Of a DNA stretch of 64,000 nucleotides, positions 9,699-18,677 are shown in pieces. The stretch covers positions 124,001 to 188,000 of the forward strand of contig CAYRHN010000004.1 in the NCBI GenBank assembly GCA_964424115.1. Reading direction: 5' to 3'. Within the stretch, counting starts at the first letter, position 1, and each line of letters opens with the position of its first letter. This DNA is from CAYRHN01 sp964424115. GTDB taxonomy: Bacteria > Chloroflexota > Anaerolineae > Anaerolineales > Anaerolineaceae. Both the position numbers and the translations under genes were made by a program. Below the pieces are notes generated by a model. That model was not told the origin of the DNA, did not search any database, and saw only the letters and a list, made by a program, of their open reading frames with translations.

Positions 9699-9727
9699 TT
9701 GTCAGATTGTTCACTTTCAAGTATAGT
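9699..9727 (+). promoter_or_regulatory. Sigma70-type promoter for the Agl23-NHL gene
   Basis: TTGTCA (9699-9704), a 17-base spacer and TATAGT (9722-9727), one mismatch from consensus in each box. The expected transcription start near 9734 lies downstream of the in-frame ATG at 9729, which supports the ATG at 9795 as the real start. Confidence 0.65.
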
Positions 9728-9794
9728 CATGCTATTCGCCGGATTGCCCCTTCGCCAGGGGTGGCATACATCTTTTAACGCAATTGCAGGTGCT

Positions 9795-12700
9795 ATGAAA
9801 GCTGAAAAATCAACCTCCCCCAATGTGTCCAATGCGACAGACCAACCCATCAATTACGACAGCGTTCTGGACCGCCCTGTCCTCTTTAAATTAAACCTTG
9901 AAAATTTACTGGTCATCCTGCTGTTGCTGCTGGCGTTTGTTTCACGCTTTTATAATGTAGGCGCCCGCACCATGGCGCATGACGAGGTGAACCATGTCGC
10001 GCCGGCCTACGACCTGTATGCCAATGGACATTATGAATATGACCCGATCACGCACGGCCCGCTGCAATTCCACCTGCTGGCTCTTTCGTACTCCCTCTTT
10101 GGTGATAATGATTTCAGCGCACGTATCCCCGCCGCGGCCTTCAGTACGGCCGCAGTGGCCATCGTTGCCTTCGCTTTCCGTCGTTACCTGGGCCGTAAGG
10201 GCGCCCTTATTGCCGCTTTCCTTTTCCTCATCTCACCCTATATGCTCTACTATGGGCGCTATACCCGCAATGAGGCCTTTGGCCAGGTCTTTAGCGTACT
10301 GACCCTCTACGCGGTGCTCCGTTACCTGGAAAAAGGCACTTTTAAGTCCTTATTGCTCTACACTGTCGTGATGGCCTTCCATTTCACCGATAAGGCCACT
10401 TCCTTCATTTACTCTGCGGAGATCATGATCTTCCTGGCGGTCATCTTTATGTCCGCGGTCTCGCGCATTCCCTGGCGTTCATCCTCCAACCGTTCCATTT
10501 TTATTACAGCCATATGGGGGGCGCTCATCGCGGTCATCCTTGCGGTTGGTTTTGCGGTCTGGGAAGCCGCTGAGACGAAGGCTCTTGCTGCTGCAGCGGG
10601 TACCGCTGCAGCGACTGCCGCAGCTTCCATGAGTGCTCCCGAGCTGCTCAAGATCATTTCCATTGCTGCTGCGCTCGTCTTGGCTGCCTTAGGTGTTATC
10701 CTCTTCCTCAGCGACCCTGGCGCGGGCGTTCTGCGCTCCATCCGCTCCTTCGACCTGATCATTCTGACTGGCACCCTGGTGCTTCCGCAGCTTGGCGCAA
10801 TGGTTTCCTCTCTGCTGGGCTGGGACCCGCTTAATTACACGGATGCCGGGGTGATGCTCAAGACCGGTATTGTTGTGGTTGTCTTATTTGCTCTGGCCAT
10901 CGCTTTGGGGATGTGGTGGCGTCCAAAGGTTTGGTTGATCTGCGCTGTGGTCTTTTATGCCATCTTTACCATCTTCTATACCACGGTTTTTACCAACCCG
11001 GTTGGGTTCTTCAAAGGCCTGGTGGGGGCATTGGGATATTGGTTAAGCCAACAAGAGGTGAACCGCGGCACGCAGCCCATCTATTACTACCTGTTGGTCC
11101 AATTCCCCATGTACGAATACCTGGCTTTCTTTGGCGCGATCATGGCCTTCATCATTGGCTACCGTCGTCGCCTGTTCAGCCAGTTCGTTGGCATTTCCCC
11201 GGCCAGCCAGGTGGAGGGTGTTGAACCCCCGGCCGTTTCTGGCGAGGAGCTTTCGATCGACCAGGCTCAGTTGTTGGAAAAACATTCTCTTCAATCTGTG
11301 CGTACAGTTGTTGTGGAGCCTCCTCAGAAATTGCCCATCCTGGCTCTTCTTCTTTACTGGGCAATGATCAGTCTGGTGGCTTTCAGCTTGGCGGGAGAAA
11401 AGATGCCCTGGTTGATGGTGCATATCCTCCCCGGTTTCCTTCTCGCCTCCGGTTGGGCTTTGGGCTATCTCGTGGAGCGCATCCCCTGGTCGACGCTCCA
11501 TCTGCGCAAGATCGCGGTTGTGGCCCTTGTCACCCTGATGTTCCTCCTCAGCGCCAACGGGTTATTCATTTCGCTGTTTGGCAATACCCCACCCTTCCAG
11601 GGGTACGAATTGGCCCAATTGCAGTCCACTGCCGGGTTTGTGGTTGGCGTGATTGTGATGGGCCTGAGCGGTTGGGGCCTGATCCGCCTGCTCAAGGGCT
11701 GGAAGTTCTGGAACATTCTGCGACTGCTGGTGCTGGGTGCCTTTGTGGTGATGGCCGGGCTGACTGCTCGCACTGCTTACCGCGCCGCTTATATCAATTA
11801 TGATTACCCGATCGAATTCCTGGTCTATGCTCATGCCGCCCCGGATCCGAAGATGGTCATGCAAGAGATCGAGGACGTTTCACAACGCGTCACTGGCGGC
11901 AAGAATCTTAAAGTCTGTTATGACAACGACGGCCTCTATCCCTACTGGTGGTATTTACGCGACTATCCTAACAAGGTCTTCTATGCAGATACCCCCACCA
12001 GTTCCCTGAAAGATTGCGCCTATATCATTTCCGGCGAAGGCACCTTTGGCAAGCTGGAGCCGGTTGTCAAAGACGATTTCATCCGCTTCGACCGTATGCG
12101 CCTGTGGTGGCCGATGATGGATTACACGGATATGTTCAAAGGCTTACCGCCCGAAAAGGTGGATCCCGAGCATCCCTACGACCCCAACGTCTTTAGCTTG
12201 GGCAGGATCTGGGACACGCTCAAAAATCCCGATAAACGCCAGGCGCTTTTCAATATCTGGTTCAACCGCGATTACACCCTCTACGCCGAGATCAACGGCC
12301 GCACCGACCTGACCCTTGAAACCTGGTCGCCGGCCAGCCGCATGCGTGTCTATGTCCGCAAGGACATCGTCTCCCAGATCTGGAATTACGGTACCATGGC
12401 CGCCACTGTCACCGTTTCGGCCGATCCCTTTGCCAATCTCTCCGTTAAATTGGATGCCGATCTGGTTATCGGCAGCCAGGGAAGCCAACCCGGCCAGTTC
12501 CAGGGCCCGCGTGATGTGGCTGTGGCACCGGACGGAAAAATCTACGTCAGCGAGGGCGAAGCCGGAAGCCCGAACCACCGTATCCAATTCTTTGATACCA
12601 ACGGCCTCTACCTGGGCGGCTGGGGCAGCTTTGCCAGCCTGACCTCTGGAAGCACGGCACCGGAAAGCACTTTCAATGAGCCTTGGGGCATTGGCATTGC

Positions 12701-13412
12701 CCCGGATGGCTCGGTCTATGTGGCAGATACCTGGAATTACCGCATTCAGAAGTTCACCAGTGATGGCAAGTTCATCAAATCTTGGAATGTCGCCGTGCCG
12801 GACACCGGAGAAGGCTTCTACGGGCCGCGCGACGTGGCCGTGGATGCCAATGGGCGCGTTTATGTATCTGATACCGGCAACAAGCGTATCCTTGTATACG
12901 ATGCGGACGGCAACTATATCACCCAATTCGGTTCGGCCGGCCTTGAACCCGGCCAATTCGACGAACCCGTTGGGATCGCCCTGGATGCAGAGGGTAACCT
13001 CTACGTGGCCGATACCTGGAACGAGCGCATCCAAGTTTTTGCTCCCGATGCAGATGTCAAAACCTTCTTCCCCCTGCGCCAATGGTCAGTCAAGGGCTGG
13101 CGCAGCCAGTCAGTGCTGAATAAACCCTATATTGCCATCGCCCCTGACGGCAAGGTTTATGCATCTGATCCCGAAGGGTTCCGCATCCTGGTCTTTGACA
13201 ACCAGGGCAACCCGCTGATGACCTGGACTGTGCAGGGTTTTTACGGAGATGTCTTTGGCCAGCCGTGCGGCATTGCTGTGGATGCCCAGGGTCGCGTGTA
13301 TGTCAGCGATCTGACCAATCACCGTGTCCTTCGTTTTGATCCCGGCAAAGTCGCCCCGCCGCAAAATGCCGTGCCTTCTCCGGAATCCCCCACCGATTCA
13401 GGCGTCCAGTAA
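9795..13412 (+). CDS. Agl23-like (TIGR03663) membrane glycosyltransferase fused to NHL beta-propeller
   Basis: 1205 residues from the ATG at 9795, the first start downstream of the predicted transcription start. Residues about 35-700 are a polytopic GT-C type domain of the dolichyl-phosphate-mannose transferase/TIGR03663 class. The first extracytoplasmic loop has RTMAHDEVNH, carrying the acidic residues expected to bind metal and lipid-phosphate sugar, followed by YDPITHGPLQFHLLALSYSLFGD. An Ala-rich stretch near residue 260 separates helices. The C-terminal ~300 residues hold about five or six NHL repeats (for example GPRDVAVAPDGKIYVSEG and GIALDAEGNLYVADTWNERI), forming an extracytoplasmic propeller. 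Likely roles are protein or lipid glycosylation coupled to substrate binding; substrate unknown. Confidence 0.85.
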   Translation: MKAEKSTSPNVSNATDQPINYDSVLDRPVLFKLNLENLLVILLLLLAFVSRFYNVGARTMAHDEVNHVAPAYDLYANGHYEYDPITHGPLQFHLLALSYSLFGDNDFSARIPAAAFSTAAVAIVAFAFRRYLGRKGALIAAFLFLISPYMLYYGRYTRNEAFGQVFSVLTLYAVLRYLEKGTFKSLLLYTVVMAFHFTDKATSFIYSAEIMIFLAVIFMSAVSRIPWRSSSNRSIFITAIWGALIAVILAVGFAVWEAAETKALAAAAGTAAATAAASMSAPELLKIISIAAALVLAALGVILFLSDPGAGVLRSIRSFDLIILTGTLVLPQLGAMVSSLLGWDPLNYTDAGVMLKTGIVVVVLFALAIALGMWWRPKVWLICAVVFYAIFTIFYTTVFTNPVGFFKGLVGALGYWLSQQEVNRGTQPIYYYLLVQFPMYEYLAFFGAIMAFIIGYRRRLFSQFVGISPASQVEGVEPPAVSGEELSIDQAQLLEKHSLQSVRTVVVEPPQKLPILALLLYWAMISLVAFSLAGEKMPWLMVHILPGFLLASGWALGYLVERIPWSTLHLRKIAVVALVTLMFLLSANGLFISLFGNTPPFQGYELAQLQSTAGFVVGVIVMGLSGWGLIRLLKGWKFWNILRLLVLGAFVVMAGLTARTAYRAAYINYDYPIEFLVYAHAAPDPKMVMQEIEDVSQRVTGGKNLKVCYDNDGLYPYWWYLRDYPNKVFYADTPTSSLKDCAYIISGEGTFGKLEPVVKDDFIRFDRMRLWWPMMDYTDMFKGLPPEKVDPEHPYDPNVFSLGRIWDTLKNPDKRQALFNIWFNRDYTLYAEINGRTDLTLETWSPASRMRVYVRKDIVSQIWNYGTMAATVTVSADPFANLSVKLDADLVIGSQGSQPGQFQGPRDVAVAPDGKIYVSEGEAGSPNHRIQFFDTNGLYLGGWGSFASLTSGSTAPESTFNEPWGIGIAPDGSVYVADTWNYRIQKFTSDGKFIKSWNVAVPDTGEGFYGPRDVAVDANGRVYVSDTGNKRILVYDADGNYITQFGSAGLEPGQFDEPVGIALDAEGNLYVADTWNERIQVFAPDADVKTFFPLRQWSVKGWRSQSVLNKPYIAIAPDGKVYASDPEGFRILVFDNQGNPLMTWTVQGFYGDVFGQPCGIAVDAQGRVYVSDLTNHRVLRFDPGKVAPPQNAVPSPESPTDSGVQ

Positions 13413-13432
13413 AAATGCCCGCATCTTTCTGA

Positions 13433-13461
13433 TTGACGAGCTTTTACCTTGCATGTATAAT
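13433..13461 (+). promoter_or_regulatory. Sigma70-type promoter of the DUF4388-GTPase operon
   Basis: TTGACG (13433-13438), a 17-base spacer and a perfect TATAAT (13456-13461). Transcription should start near 13468, giving a leader of about 28 bases with a CTGAGG ribosome-binding site before the ATG at 13496. The five following genes have no other clear promoter. Confidence 0.75.
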
Positions 13462-13495
13462 CTTTCTAAGCCAATCTTATTTCTGAGGCCGGTGT

Positions 13496-14311
13496 ATGGC
13501 ACTTAAAGGCAATTTACGCGATTTTTCGATAACCCAGTTGTTAAACATCATCCATCTGGCCAACAAGACCGGCACCTTGGTGGTTGAGGGTCCGTCGGAA
13601 GTCGCGCGGATTTCCTTCCGAGAGGGAAAATTGGCCTATGGGGCGATTGGGCAGGAAGATAACAGCCTGGCGGCTGTACTGCAGCGCAACAACAAGATCA
13701 CTCCCGCCCAATACCGTATGATCAAAGAACGTGCTGCCCACATGAGCGATAAAGAATTGGGTTTGTTGTTGATCAATGCCGGGTATACTACACAAAACGA
13801 TATCCTGATCAGCTTACAGCAATATTTCTTGGGGGTTGTGCGTCGCCTGTTCACCTGGGTGGAGGGCTTCTTCCAATTCCTCCAGGATGAGACTGCTCCC
13901 GAGGGCAAGATCCCGGTCAAGATTGACCTGGAAAACATCATCATCGAAGGCTCACGCCAGTTGCGGGAGTGGGCTCAGTTGCAAGAGGAAATTCCCAGCC
14001 TGGATATGGCCCTGAAGTTCACCGATCGTCCGGGGACCAATTTGCGCAATATCAATCTCAGCGTTGAAGAGTGGCGCGTGGTTTCTTATGTCAATCCCAA
14101 GAACTCAATGCGGATGGTCGCCAAAGCGACCAAAATGAACGATTTGGAGATCCGCCGTGTGGTGTATGGGCTGTTGCAAGCCGGATTGGTGGAAATCGTC
14201 CGGCCGGAAGGCATGCCGGTTGCTCCAGCGCCGCGCGCCTTCCCCACCCAGGACCGTGATGATCAAAAGTCGCTGGTCAATCGCCTGATCGATCGCATTC
14301 GTTCTTTGTAA
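13496..14311 (+). CDS. DUF4388 (PATAN-like) domain protein
   Basis: 271 residues. The N-terminal ~110 residues (LRDFSITQLLNIIHLANKTG, then LVVEGPSEVARISFREGKLAYG) match the DUF4388 domain, found next to or fused with receivers and Ras-like GTPases in gliding and polarity systems. A wing-like region follows (EEWRVVSYVNPKNSMRMVAK, about residues 195-225), resembling a winged helix. No catalytic motif is seen, so it is probably an adaptor or scaffold. First gene of an operon, 29 bases before the GTPase gene; the known DUF4388-GTPase association suggests direct partnership. Function in this locus is unknown. Confidence 0.8.
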   Translation: MALKGNLRDFSITQLLNIIHLANKTGTLVVEGPSEVARISFREGKLAYGAIGQEDNSLAAVLQRNNKITPAQYRMIKERAAHMSDKELGLLLINAGYTTQNDILISLQQYFLGVVRRLFTWVEGFFQFLQDETAPEGKIPVKIDLENIIIEGSRQLREWAQLQEEIPSLDMALKFTDRPGTNLRNINLSVEEWRVVSYVNPKNSMRMVAKATKMNDLEIRRVVYGLLQAGLVEIVRPEGMPVAPAPRAFPTQDRDDQKSLVNRLIDRIRSL

Positions 14312-14340
14312 GCCATCTCGAAAACGAGGTTTTGTTTATT

Positions 14341-14874
14341 ATGCAAACGGTCAAAATTGTGGTTACAGGTCCTTTCAGTGCTGGCAAAACAGAGTTTATC
14401 CGTTCGGTCAGCGAAATTGATGTCGTTTCGACGGAGAGGAAGATCTCATCCGAAGCCGAACGAGTAAAAGAAAGCACCACCGTGGCAATGGATTTTGGCC
14501 GGATCACCGTGGATGACGACCTTGTATTATATTTGTTCGGCACCCCGGGCCAGCGGCGCTTCGATTTCATGTGGGAGATCCTCTCCGAGGGCATGTTGGG
14601 TTTCATTGTGATGGTAGACAGCACCCGTCCGGAAACCTTCCGCGAGGCGCGCAGTATCCTCGAAACCTTCCGCGCCTATGCCCCCACTCCTTACGTTGTG
14701 GCGGCCAATAAGCAAGACCGTTCCGAAGCCTGGGATATGGACGATATGCGTGTGGCGCTTCGTCTGGACCCCAAGGTTAAACTGCTGCCTTGCGTTGCCA
14801 CTAAAAAGGATGCCGTTAAATCGATCTTATTGGAACTCCTTTACAGTATTCTGGCTGAAATGGATCAGCGCTAG
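14341..14874 (+). CDS. Ras-like small GTPase (MglA/CvnD-like)
   Basis: 177 residues. A P-loop GPFSAGKTEF lies at residues 10-19, a switch II region LFGTPGQRRFDF in place of the usual DxxG, a base-specificity motif NKQD near residue 122, and CVATKKDA as the G5 region. The GTPGQ form of switch II is typical of the prokaryotic conservon-type GTPases rather than of translation factors. The ATG at 14341 is preferred over an in-frame TTG at 14332 because the GAGG site lies 11 bases before the ATG but only 2 before the TTG. Expected to cycle between GTP and GDP on a cytoplasmic scaffold, probably the DUF4388 protein just upstream. Confidence 0.85.
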   Translation: MQTVKIVVTGPFSAGKTEFIRSVSEIDVVSTERKISSEAERVKESTTVAMDFGRITVDDDLVLYLFGTPGQRRFDFMWEILSEGMLGFIVMVDSTRPETFREARSILETFRAYAPTPYVVAANKQDRSEAWDMDDMRVALRLDPKVKLLPCVATKKDAVKSILLELLYSILAEMDQR

Positions 14875-14897
14875 ACCAGGGCAACGGGGAAAATTCT

Positions 14898-15701
14898 GTG
14901 TCTTCGATCACCACCGATCAAGGCATTGTTCACTACGAGGTCTTTGGCCGCGGACGCCCTGTCATCCTGCTTCACGGTTGGCTTGGGTCGTGGGGGCTGT
15001 GGCAAGAGACCATGACCTTCCTTGGCCAGTATTACCGCACCTACGCGATGGATTTCTGGGGGTTTGGCGAATCCGGGCGCAAGCTGGGCACTTTCAAAGT
15101 GGTTGATTACATCAGCATGGTTGACCAGTTCATGGACCAGCTGGGTATCATCAACGCCCCCTTGATCGGGCACAGTATGGGCGGCACTGTCAGCCTGTCG
15201 GTTGCTATACGCTACCCCGAACGGGTGCAAAAAGCAGTGGTGATCGGCTCGCCCATTGTTGGTTCTTCTCTGGCCTTCTTGCTCAAATTAGCCGGTTTGC
15301 GTTGGATCGCCTTCCTGTTGTTTCATTTCTATGGTCTTTTCCGCTTTGGAATGCGTCTTTATTCTCCGTTGATCTGTCGGGATCCGAATTTCCCGGCCAT
15401 GATGGATCACGACCTTTCGCAAATAACAGTTGAGTCTTTTTTGGTCAGTATTTCTTCTCTGCGCCGTACGGACTTGCGTCCCGATCTGAACAAGATCAAC
15501 GTCCCGGTCATGGGCATGTACGGTGACAAAGACATTATTGTAAATCCGAACCAGTGGAAGCCGCTTTTGGCAGGTGTGCCGCATGCCCGCATCGAACGCT
15601 TCTCCAATGCCGGGCATTTCATTATGCTGGATGAGCCGCTTTCTTGCCGCGAAAAGCTAAAAGACTTCCTGGATGGTTCTAAAATGGAGCAACATTCGTG
15701 A
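14898..15701 (+). CDS. Alpha/beta hydrolase, catalytic triad intact
   Basis: 267 residues starting at GTG (14898), preceded by ACGGGGA. The core matches the alpha/beta hydrolase fold: oxyanion region LLHGWLGS, nucleophile elbow GHSMGG with Ser93, acid in MYGDKD, and His in NAGHFIMLDEP. It is a close paralogue of the hydrolase at 26018-26806, sharing the opening HYEVxGRGRP and LHGWxGSW patterns. Its stop overlaps the GTG of the V4R gene by four bases, so the two are translationally coupled. It may cleave an ester or thioester; lying between a GTPase and a ligand-binding V4R protein suggests a dedicated small-molecule or lipid substrate, which is inference. Confidence 0.85.
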   Translation: MSSITTDQGIVHYEVFGRGRPVILLHGWLGSWGLWQETMTFLGQYYRTYAMDFWGFGESGRKLGTFKVVDYISMVDQFMDQLGIINAPLIGHSMGGTVSLSVAIRYPERVQKAVVIGSPIVGSSLAFLLKLAGLRWIAFLLFHFYGLFRFGMRLYSPLICRDPNFPAMMDHDLSQITVESFLVSISSLRRTDLRPDLNKINVPVMGMYGDKDIIVNPNQWKPLLAGVPHARIERFSNAGHFIMLDEPLSCREKLKDFLDGSKMEQHS

Positions 15702-16282
15702 ATCTATCGGCCGATTTTTCCACAGATTGGGTCAAGATGATGCTGTGGGGGGTTGAAGAGATCGTTGGTCCGGAAGACGCTTCGCGCATTGCCGAGACGA
15801 TCCGTTTGAGCCGGACGGAGAAAAATTATTTGCCGCAGATGCAATCCACCCTGCAAGAAATGTACGGCCCGCGCGGCGGTCAGGGAGTGGCGTTGCGTGC
15901 CGGACAGGCTGCCTTCAAAGCTTTACTGCGCCAGCGCGGCCTTCAAATGGGATTGCTTTCGCCCCAGTTCCGCCTGCTGCCCACCCGCCTGCGCATTCGC
16001 ACGGGGTTGGAAGCTTTGGCAGGTCAATTGGAGCAGATGTGGGATAGGAAAGTGACCGTAGGTGAAGATGCGCGCTGGTGGACCTGGCGTATGGAAGATT
16101 GCCCGCTGTGTGCGGGACATCAAGCATCCTCTCCAGCCTGTTTTTACATCGTCGGCTTCCTGCAGGGCTTCCTCTCTTGGACCGTTAGTGGCAAGAATTA
16201 TCTGGTAGTAGAAAAGGAATGTCTGGCTGCCGGCAGCCCCGCTTGTCTTTTACTTATCGACCAGAACCCGGTGGAAGGGTGA
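15698..16282 (+). CDS. V4R (4-vinyl reductase) domain protein
   Basis: 194 residues from a GTG in a GTGA overlap with the hydrolase stop, with GGAGC as a ribosome-binding site. The C-terminal half has the pattern of V4R small-molecule-binding domains: CPLCAGHQASSPACFYIVGF, a GFLQGFLSW helix, then KECLAAGSPACLLLI, in which paired cysteines end strands. V4R domains occur in BchJ, TRAPP-related Bet3 proteins and regulators such as XylR, and bind hydrocarbons or lipids. No DNA-binding region is present, so it probably works as a stand-alone ligand sensor. Product and ligand unknown. Confidence 0.72.
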   Translation: MNLSADFSTDWVKMMLWGVEEIVGPEDASRIAETIRLSRTEKNYLPQMQSTLQEMYGPRGGQGVALRAGQAAFKALLRQRGLQMGLLSPQFRLLPTRLRIRTGLEALAGQLEQMWDRKVTVGEDARWWTWRMEDCPLCAGHQASSPACFYIVGFLQGFLSWTVSGKNYLVVEKECLAAGSPACLLLIDQNPVEG

Positions 16283-16283
16283 C

Positions 16284-17561
16284 ATGCTGAAGATCATTCT
16301 CCAGAACAAGCGCCAGGTTGCTCCTTTTAATGAACCGGCGCGTGATCTGCGTATTATGAATAAACCGCTCTGGTTGGCCCAGCGGGATGCCCTGGCGCCC
16401 TACACCGACCGTGAACTTGAACTTCCCCCCGGCGCGCGTATGCCACAGGTTCACGAACCCTGCCTGGTGTACCGCGACAACCTCTGGTTTGACGAGTTCT
16501 TCATCGCCGCCTTTATCACCGAGGCTCGCAAACATAAAAAGGCTGTTCGCGTGGCTTTTTCCATAAAGGATTCAGCCTTTCGCGAACACTGCCTGCCTTT
16601 ATCCGTCTCCTACACTCCCGCGGGGGATGTTTACCTGGCGGATATGTGGTACTACCCCAACGGCCCAGTGCCGGACCCTGAGCCGCTGGTGATGGATATG
16701 CAGCCCCATGAGCATGGTTATTACCATGTGCCCACCTACATGGCCACCGACCAGGGCGATCTGATTTACCACGTTCCGCTGCGTGCTATGATCGCCATTG
16801 ATTGTTGGGTGCATATTTTCATCGCTGATACCGTCTTTCACCTCTTTGGCCGTGGCGCCCGCTTTGAACACCGTCTTAATAATGAATTAGGCTTCAAGCT
16901 CGGCGTTCTGGCCCGTGCGCTTTATGAGGGGAAACAGCTGCTGGAGTGTTCCAAAGTCGTTACCATTGGGCGCAACTGTATCATCGACCCCTCGGCAATT
17001 ATCCATGGCCCCACCTCCATTGGGGATAATGTCACGATTGGCGCGGGCGCCGTGATCGAGAATTGCACCATCGGCGATAACGTTAATGTCTCGCAGGGTT
17101 GCCAGCTCATGCTTTGCGTGGTTGGCGACGGCACTTTCCTACCCTTCCGGGCTTCGCTCTTTATGACCAGCATCATGGACAACAGCATGGTGGCGCAAAA
17201 CACCTGCTTGCAAATGTGCGTGGTAGGGCGCAACAGTTTTATTGGCGCCGGCAATACCTTCACCGACTTTAACCTGGTCTCTGCTGAGATCAAGGCGCGG
17301 GATCCCAACGGACAGTTGCGCTTCTCCAACCGGCCTGTCTTGGGCGGCTGCGTCGGCCACAACTGCCGTATCGGCGCGGGTATGCTGTTCTTCCCCGCCC
17401 GAATGATCGAATCGGATGTGGTGTTGGTGGCCTCCAAGGACCGCCGCGTAATTGACCGGGATATCACCTATGAGGATAGCGACCACCACCGCATGTCCAA
17501 CCCGGGGATGCACAAGCGGCTTTACCCCCGCGAGGGCGAATCGGTGGAAGAATCCTGGTAG
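16284..17561 (+). CDS. Left-handed beta-helix (hexapeptide-repeat) protein with novel N-terminal domain
   Basis: 425 residues. About residues 230-380 contain isoleucine/valine-rich hexapeptide repeats (IDPSAIIHGPTSIGDNVTIG, then GAVIENCTIGDNVNVSQG), the left-handed beta-helix fold of acyltransferases and nucleotidyltransferase C-termini. The first ~225 residues are charged and aromatic (VHEPCLVYRDNLWFDEF, LADMWYYPNG) and resemble no family I can name. The usual catalytic His of LpxA-like acyltransferases is not obvious, so it may be a scaffold or an unusual acyltransferase. Fifth gene of the operon: the ATG follows the preceding stop by one base, with GGAAGGG upstream. Confidence 0.7.
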   Translation: MLKIILQNKRQVAPFNEPARDLRIMNKPLWLAQRDALAPYTDRELELPPGARMPQVHEPCLVYRDNLWFDEFFIAAFITEARKHKKAVRVAFSIKDSAFREHCLPLSVSYTPAGDVYLADMWYYPNGPVPDPEPLVMDMQPHEHGYYHVPTYMATDQGDLIYHVPLRAMIAIDCWVHIFIADTVFHLFGRGARFEHRLNNELGFKLGVLARALYEGKQLLECSKVVTIGRNCIIDPSAIIHGPTSIGDNVTIGAGAVIENCTIGDNVNVSQGCQLMLCVVGDGTFLPFRASLFMTSIMDNSMVAQNTCLQMCVVGRNSFIGAGNTFTDFNLVSAEIKARDPNGQLRFSNRPVLGGCVGHNCRIGAGMLFFPARMIESDVVLVASKDRRVIDRDITYEDSDHHRMSNPGMHKRLYPREGESVEESW

Positions 17562-17632
17562 TTTTTTATTGCATAAATTTGCTGTTTCGCATACCATTAA
17601 GGGGATAAGGATAATCCTGGTCCGTTTATCAT

Positions 17633-17661
17633 TTGTGTAAACAGACAAAACTGATTAAAAT
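17633..17661 (+). promoter_or_regulatory. Candidate promoter for the response regulator/GAF kinase operon
   Basis: TTGTGT (17633-17638), a 17-base spacer and TAAAAT (17656-17661), in the gap between the beta-helix gene and the response regulator. Expected start near 17668, with a GGGAGG ribosome-binding site just before 17748. Confidence 0.5.
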
Positions 17662-17747
17662 AGAGACAATGAATGGAATGAAGGTTGCTGTGTGTTCACC
17701 GGCGAATATTTCTCTAAATTTGCTTCAATTGCTGCAGGGAGGCTCCC

Positions 17748-18644
17748 ATGGGTAAAGCCCGTCTTATGATCGTTGAGGATGATGTCGATATCGCCAATAT
17801 GTTGCGCATCTATTTTGGTGGACAGGGGTATGACGTGGATGTCGCGCACCGCGGCTCCGATGCCCTGGAAAAGACCCGCCACGAGATGCCGCACCTGATC
17901 GTGCTTGACATCATGCTGCCGGATATCGATGGCTATGAAGTGTGCCGCAACCTGCGCACCACAACCCGCACCAGCCACATTCCGGTCATCTTTCTGACCC
18001 AAAAAGACGAGCGCAGCGACCGCCTGCAGGGGTTGGAACTGGGCGCCGATGATTACATCACCAAACCTTTCGATATTGAAGAGCTGAAACTTCGCGTTCA
18101 AAACGCCATTGCCCGCTCTGAACGCGAAAGCCTCACCGATCCGCAGTCCGGCCTGCCCGCGGGACGCCTCATCGAAGATCAACTGCGCCGCGTCATCCGC
18201 CAAAAGACCTGGGCTTTCATGGATATTCGCATCAATTTCTTTGAACCCTTCAAAGATGTGTACGGCTTCATCGCTGCCAATGATGTTTTGCGCTTTTCTG
18301 CCATGCTTCTGGGAGAAGAGGTGGATAAATTTGGCACCCAGGGCGATTTTGTCGGCCACGCCGGCGGCGATAATTTTGTCATCATCACCCAACACGAGAA
18401 CGCTGCTAACATCCGCGATCATTTGAAATCCCGCTTTGCCGAAGAAGTGCTGGCACATTACAATTTCATGGATCGTCAGCAGGGATTCATCATGGCTCCC
18501 AATGAAAATGGCACGCCTGAAAAGACCCCTCTGATGACGATGGCCATCGGCGTTGTTTCCCCGGTGACCCATTCATTCTCCGATATCCGCGAGATCACAG
18601 AACTGGCCGCCGAAGAACGGCGCGCCGATGCGGCTGCCCGTTGA
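17748..18644 (+). CDS. Response regulator: receiver plus degenerate GGDEF domain
   Basis: 298 residues. The receiver (1-122) has the acidic pair E10/D11/D12, phospho-acceptor D54 in LIVLDIMLPDIDG and K in ADDYITKPFD. The remainder is GGDEF-like: LTDPQSGLPAGRLIEDQL resembles the GGDEF N-terminal LTGLxNR region, but the signature reads HAGGDNFVII instead of GGDEF, and the next segment lacks an obvious metal site. It should therefore not make c-di-GMP and may bind nucleotide or partners. 33 bases separate it from the giant kinase, the obvious phosphodonor. Confidence 0.82.
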   Translation: MGKARLMIVEDDVDIANMLRIYFGGQGYDVDVAHRGSDALEKTRHEMPHLIVLDIMLPDIDGYEVCRNLRTTTRTSHIPVIFLTQKDERSDRLQGLELGADDYITKPFDIEELKLRVQNAIARSERESLTDPQSGLPAGRLIEDQLRRVIRQKTWAFMDIRINFFEPFKDVYGFIAANDVLRFSAMLLGEEVDKFGTQGDFVGHAGGDNFVIITQHENAANIRDHLKSRFAEEVLAHYNFMDRQQGFIMAPNENGTPEKTPLMTMAIGVVSPVTHSFSDIREITELAAEERRADAAAR

Positions 18645-18677
18645 TGCCCGCAGGCGCGCGGAGCTAGGATTTGCATA

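Noticed and set aside
10575..10640. GCT/GCA-rich tandem repeat
   Set aside because: It is a coding Ala-rich loop of the Agl23-like protein, not a DNA repeat element.
12144..13082. Long - strand open frame of 312 codons under the NHL region
   Set aside because: It is a mirror of the repetitive NHL coding strand, has no promoter or ribosome-binding site and no recognisable domain.
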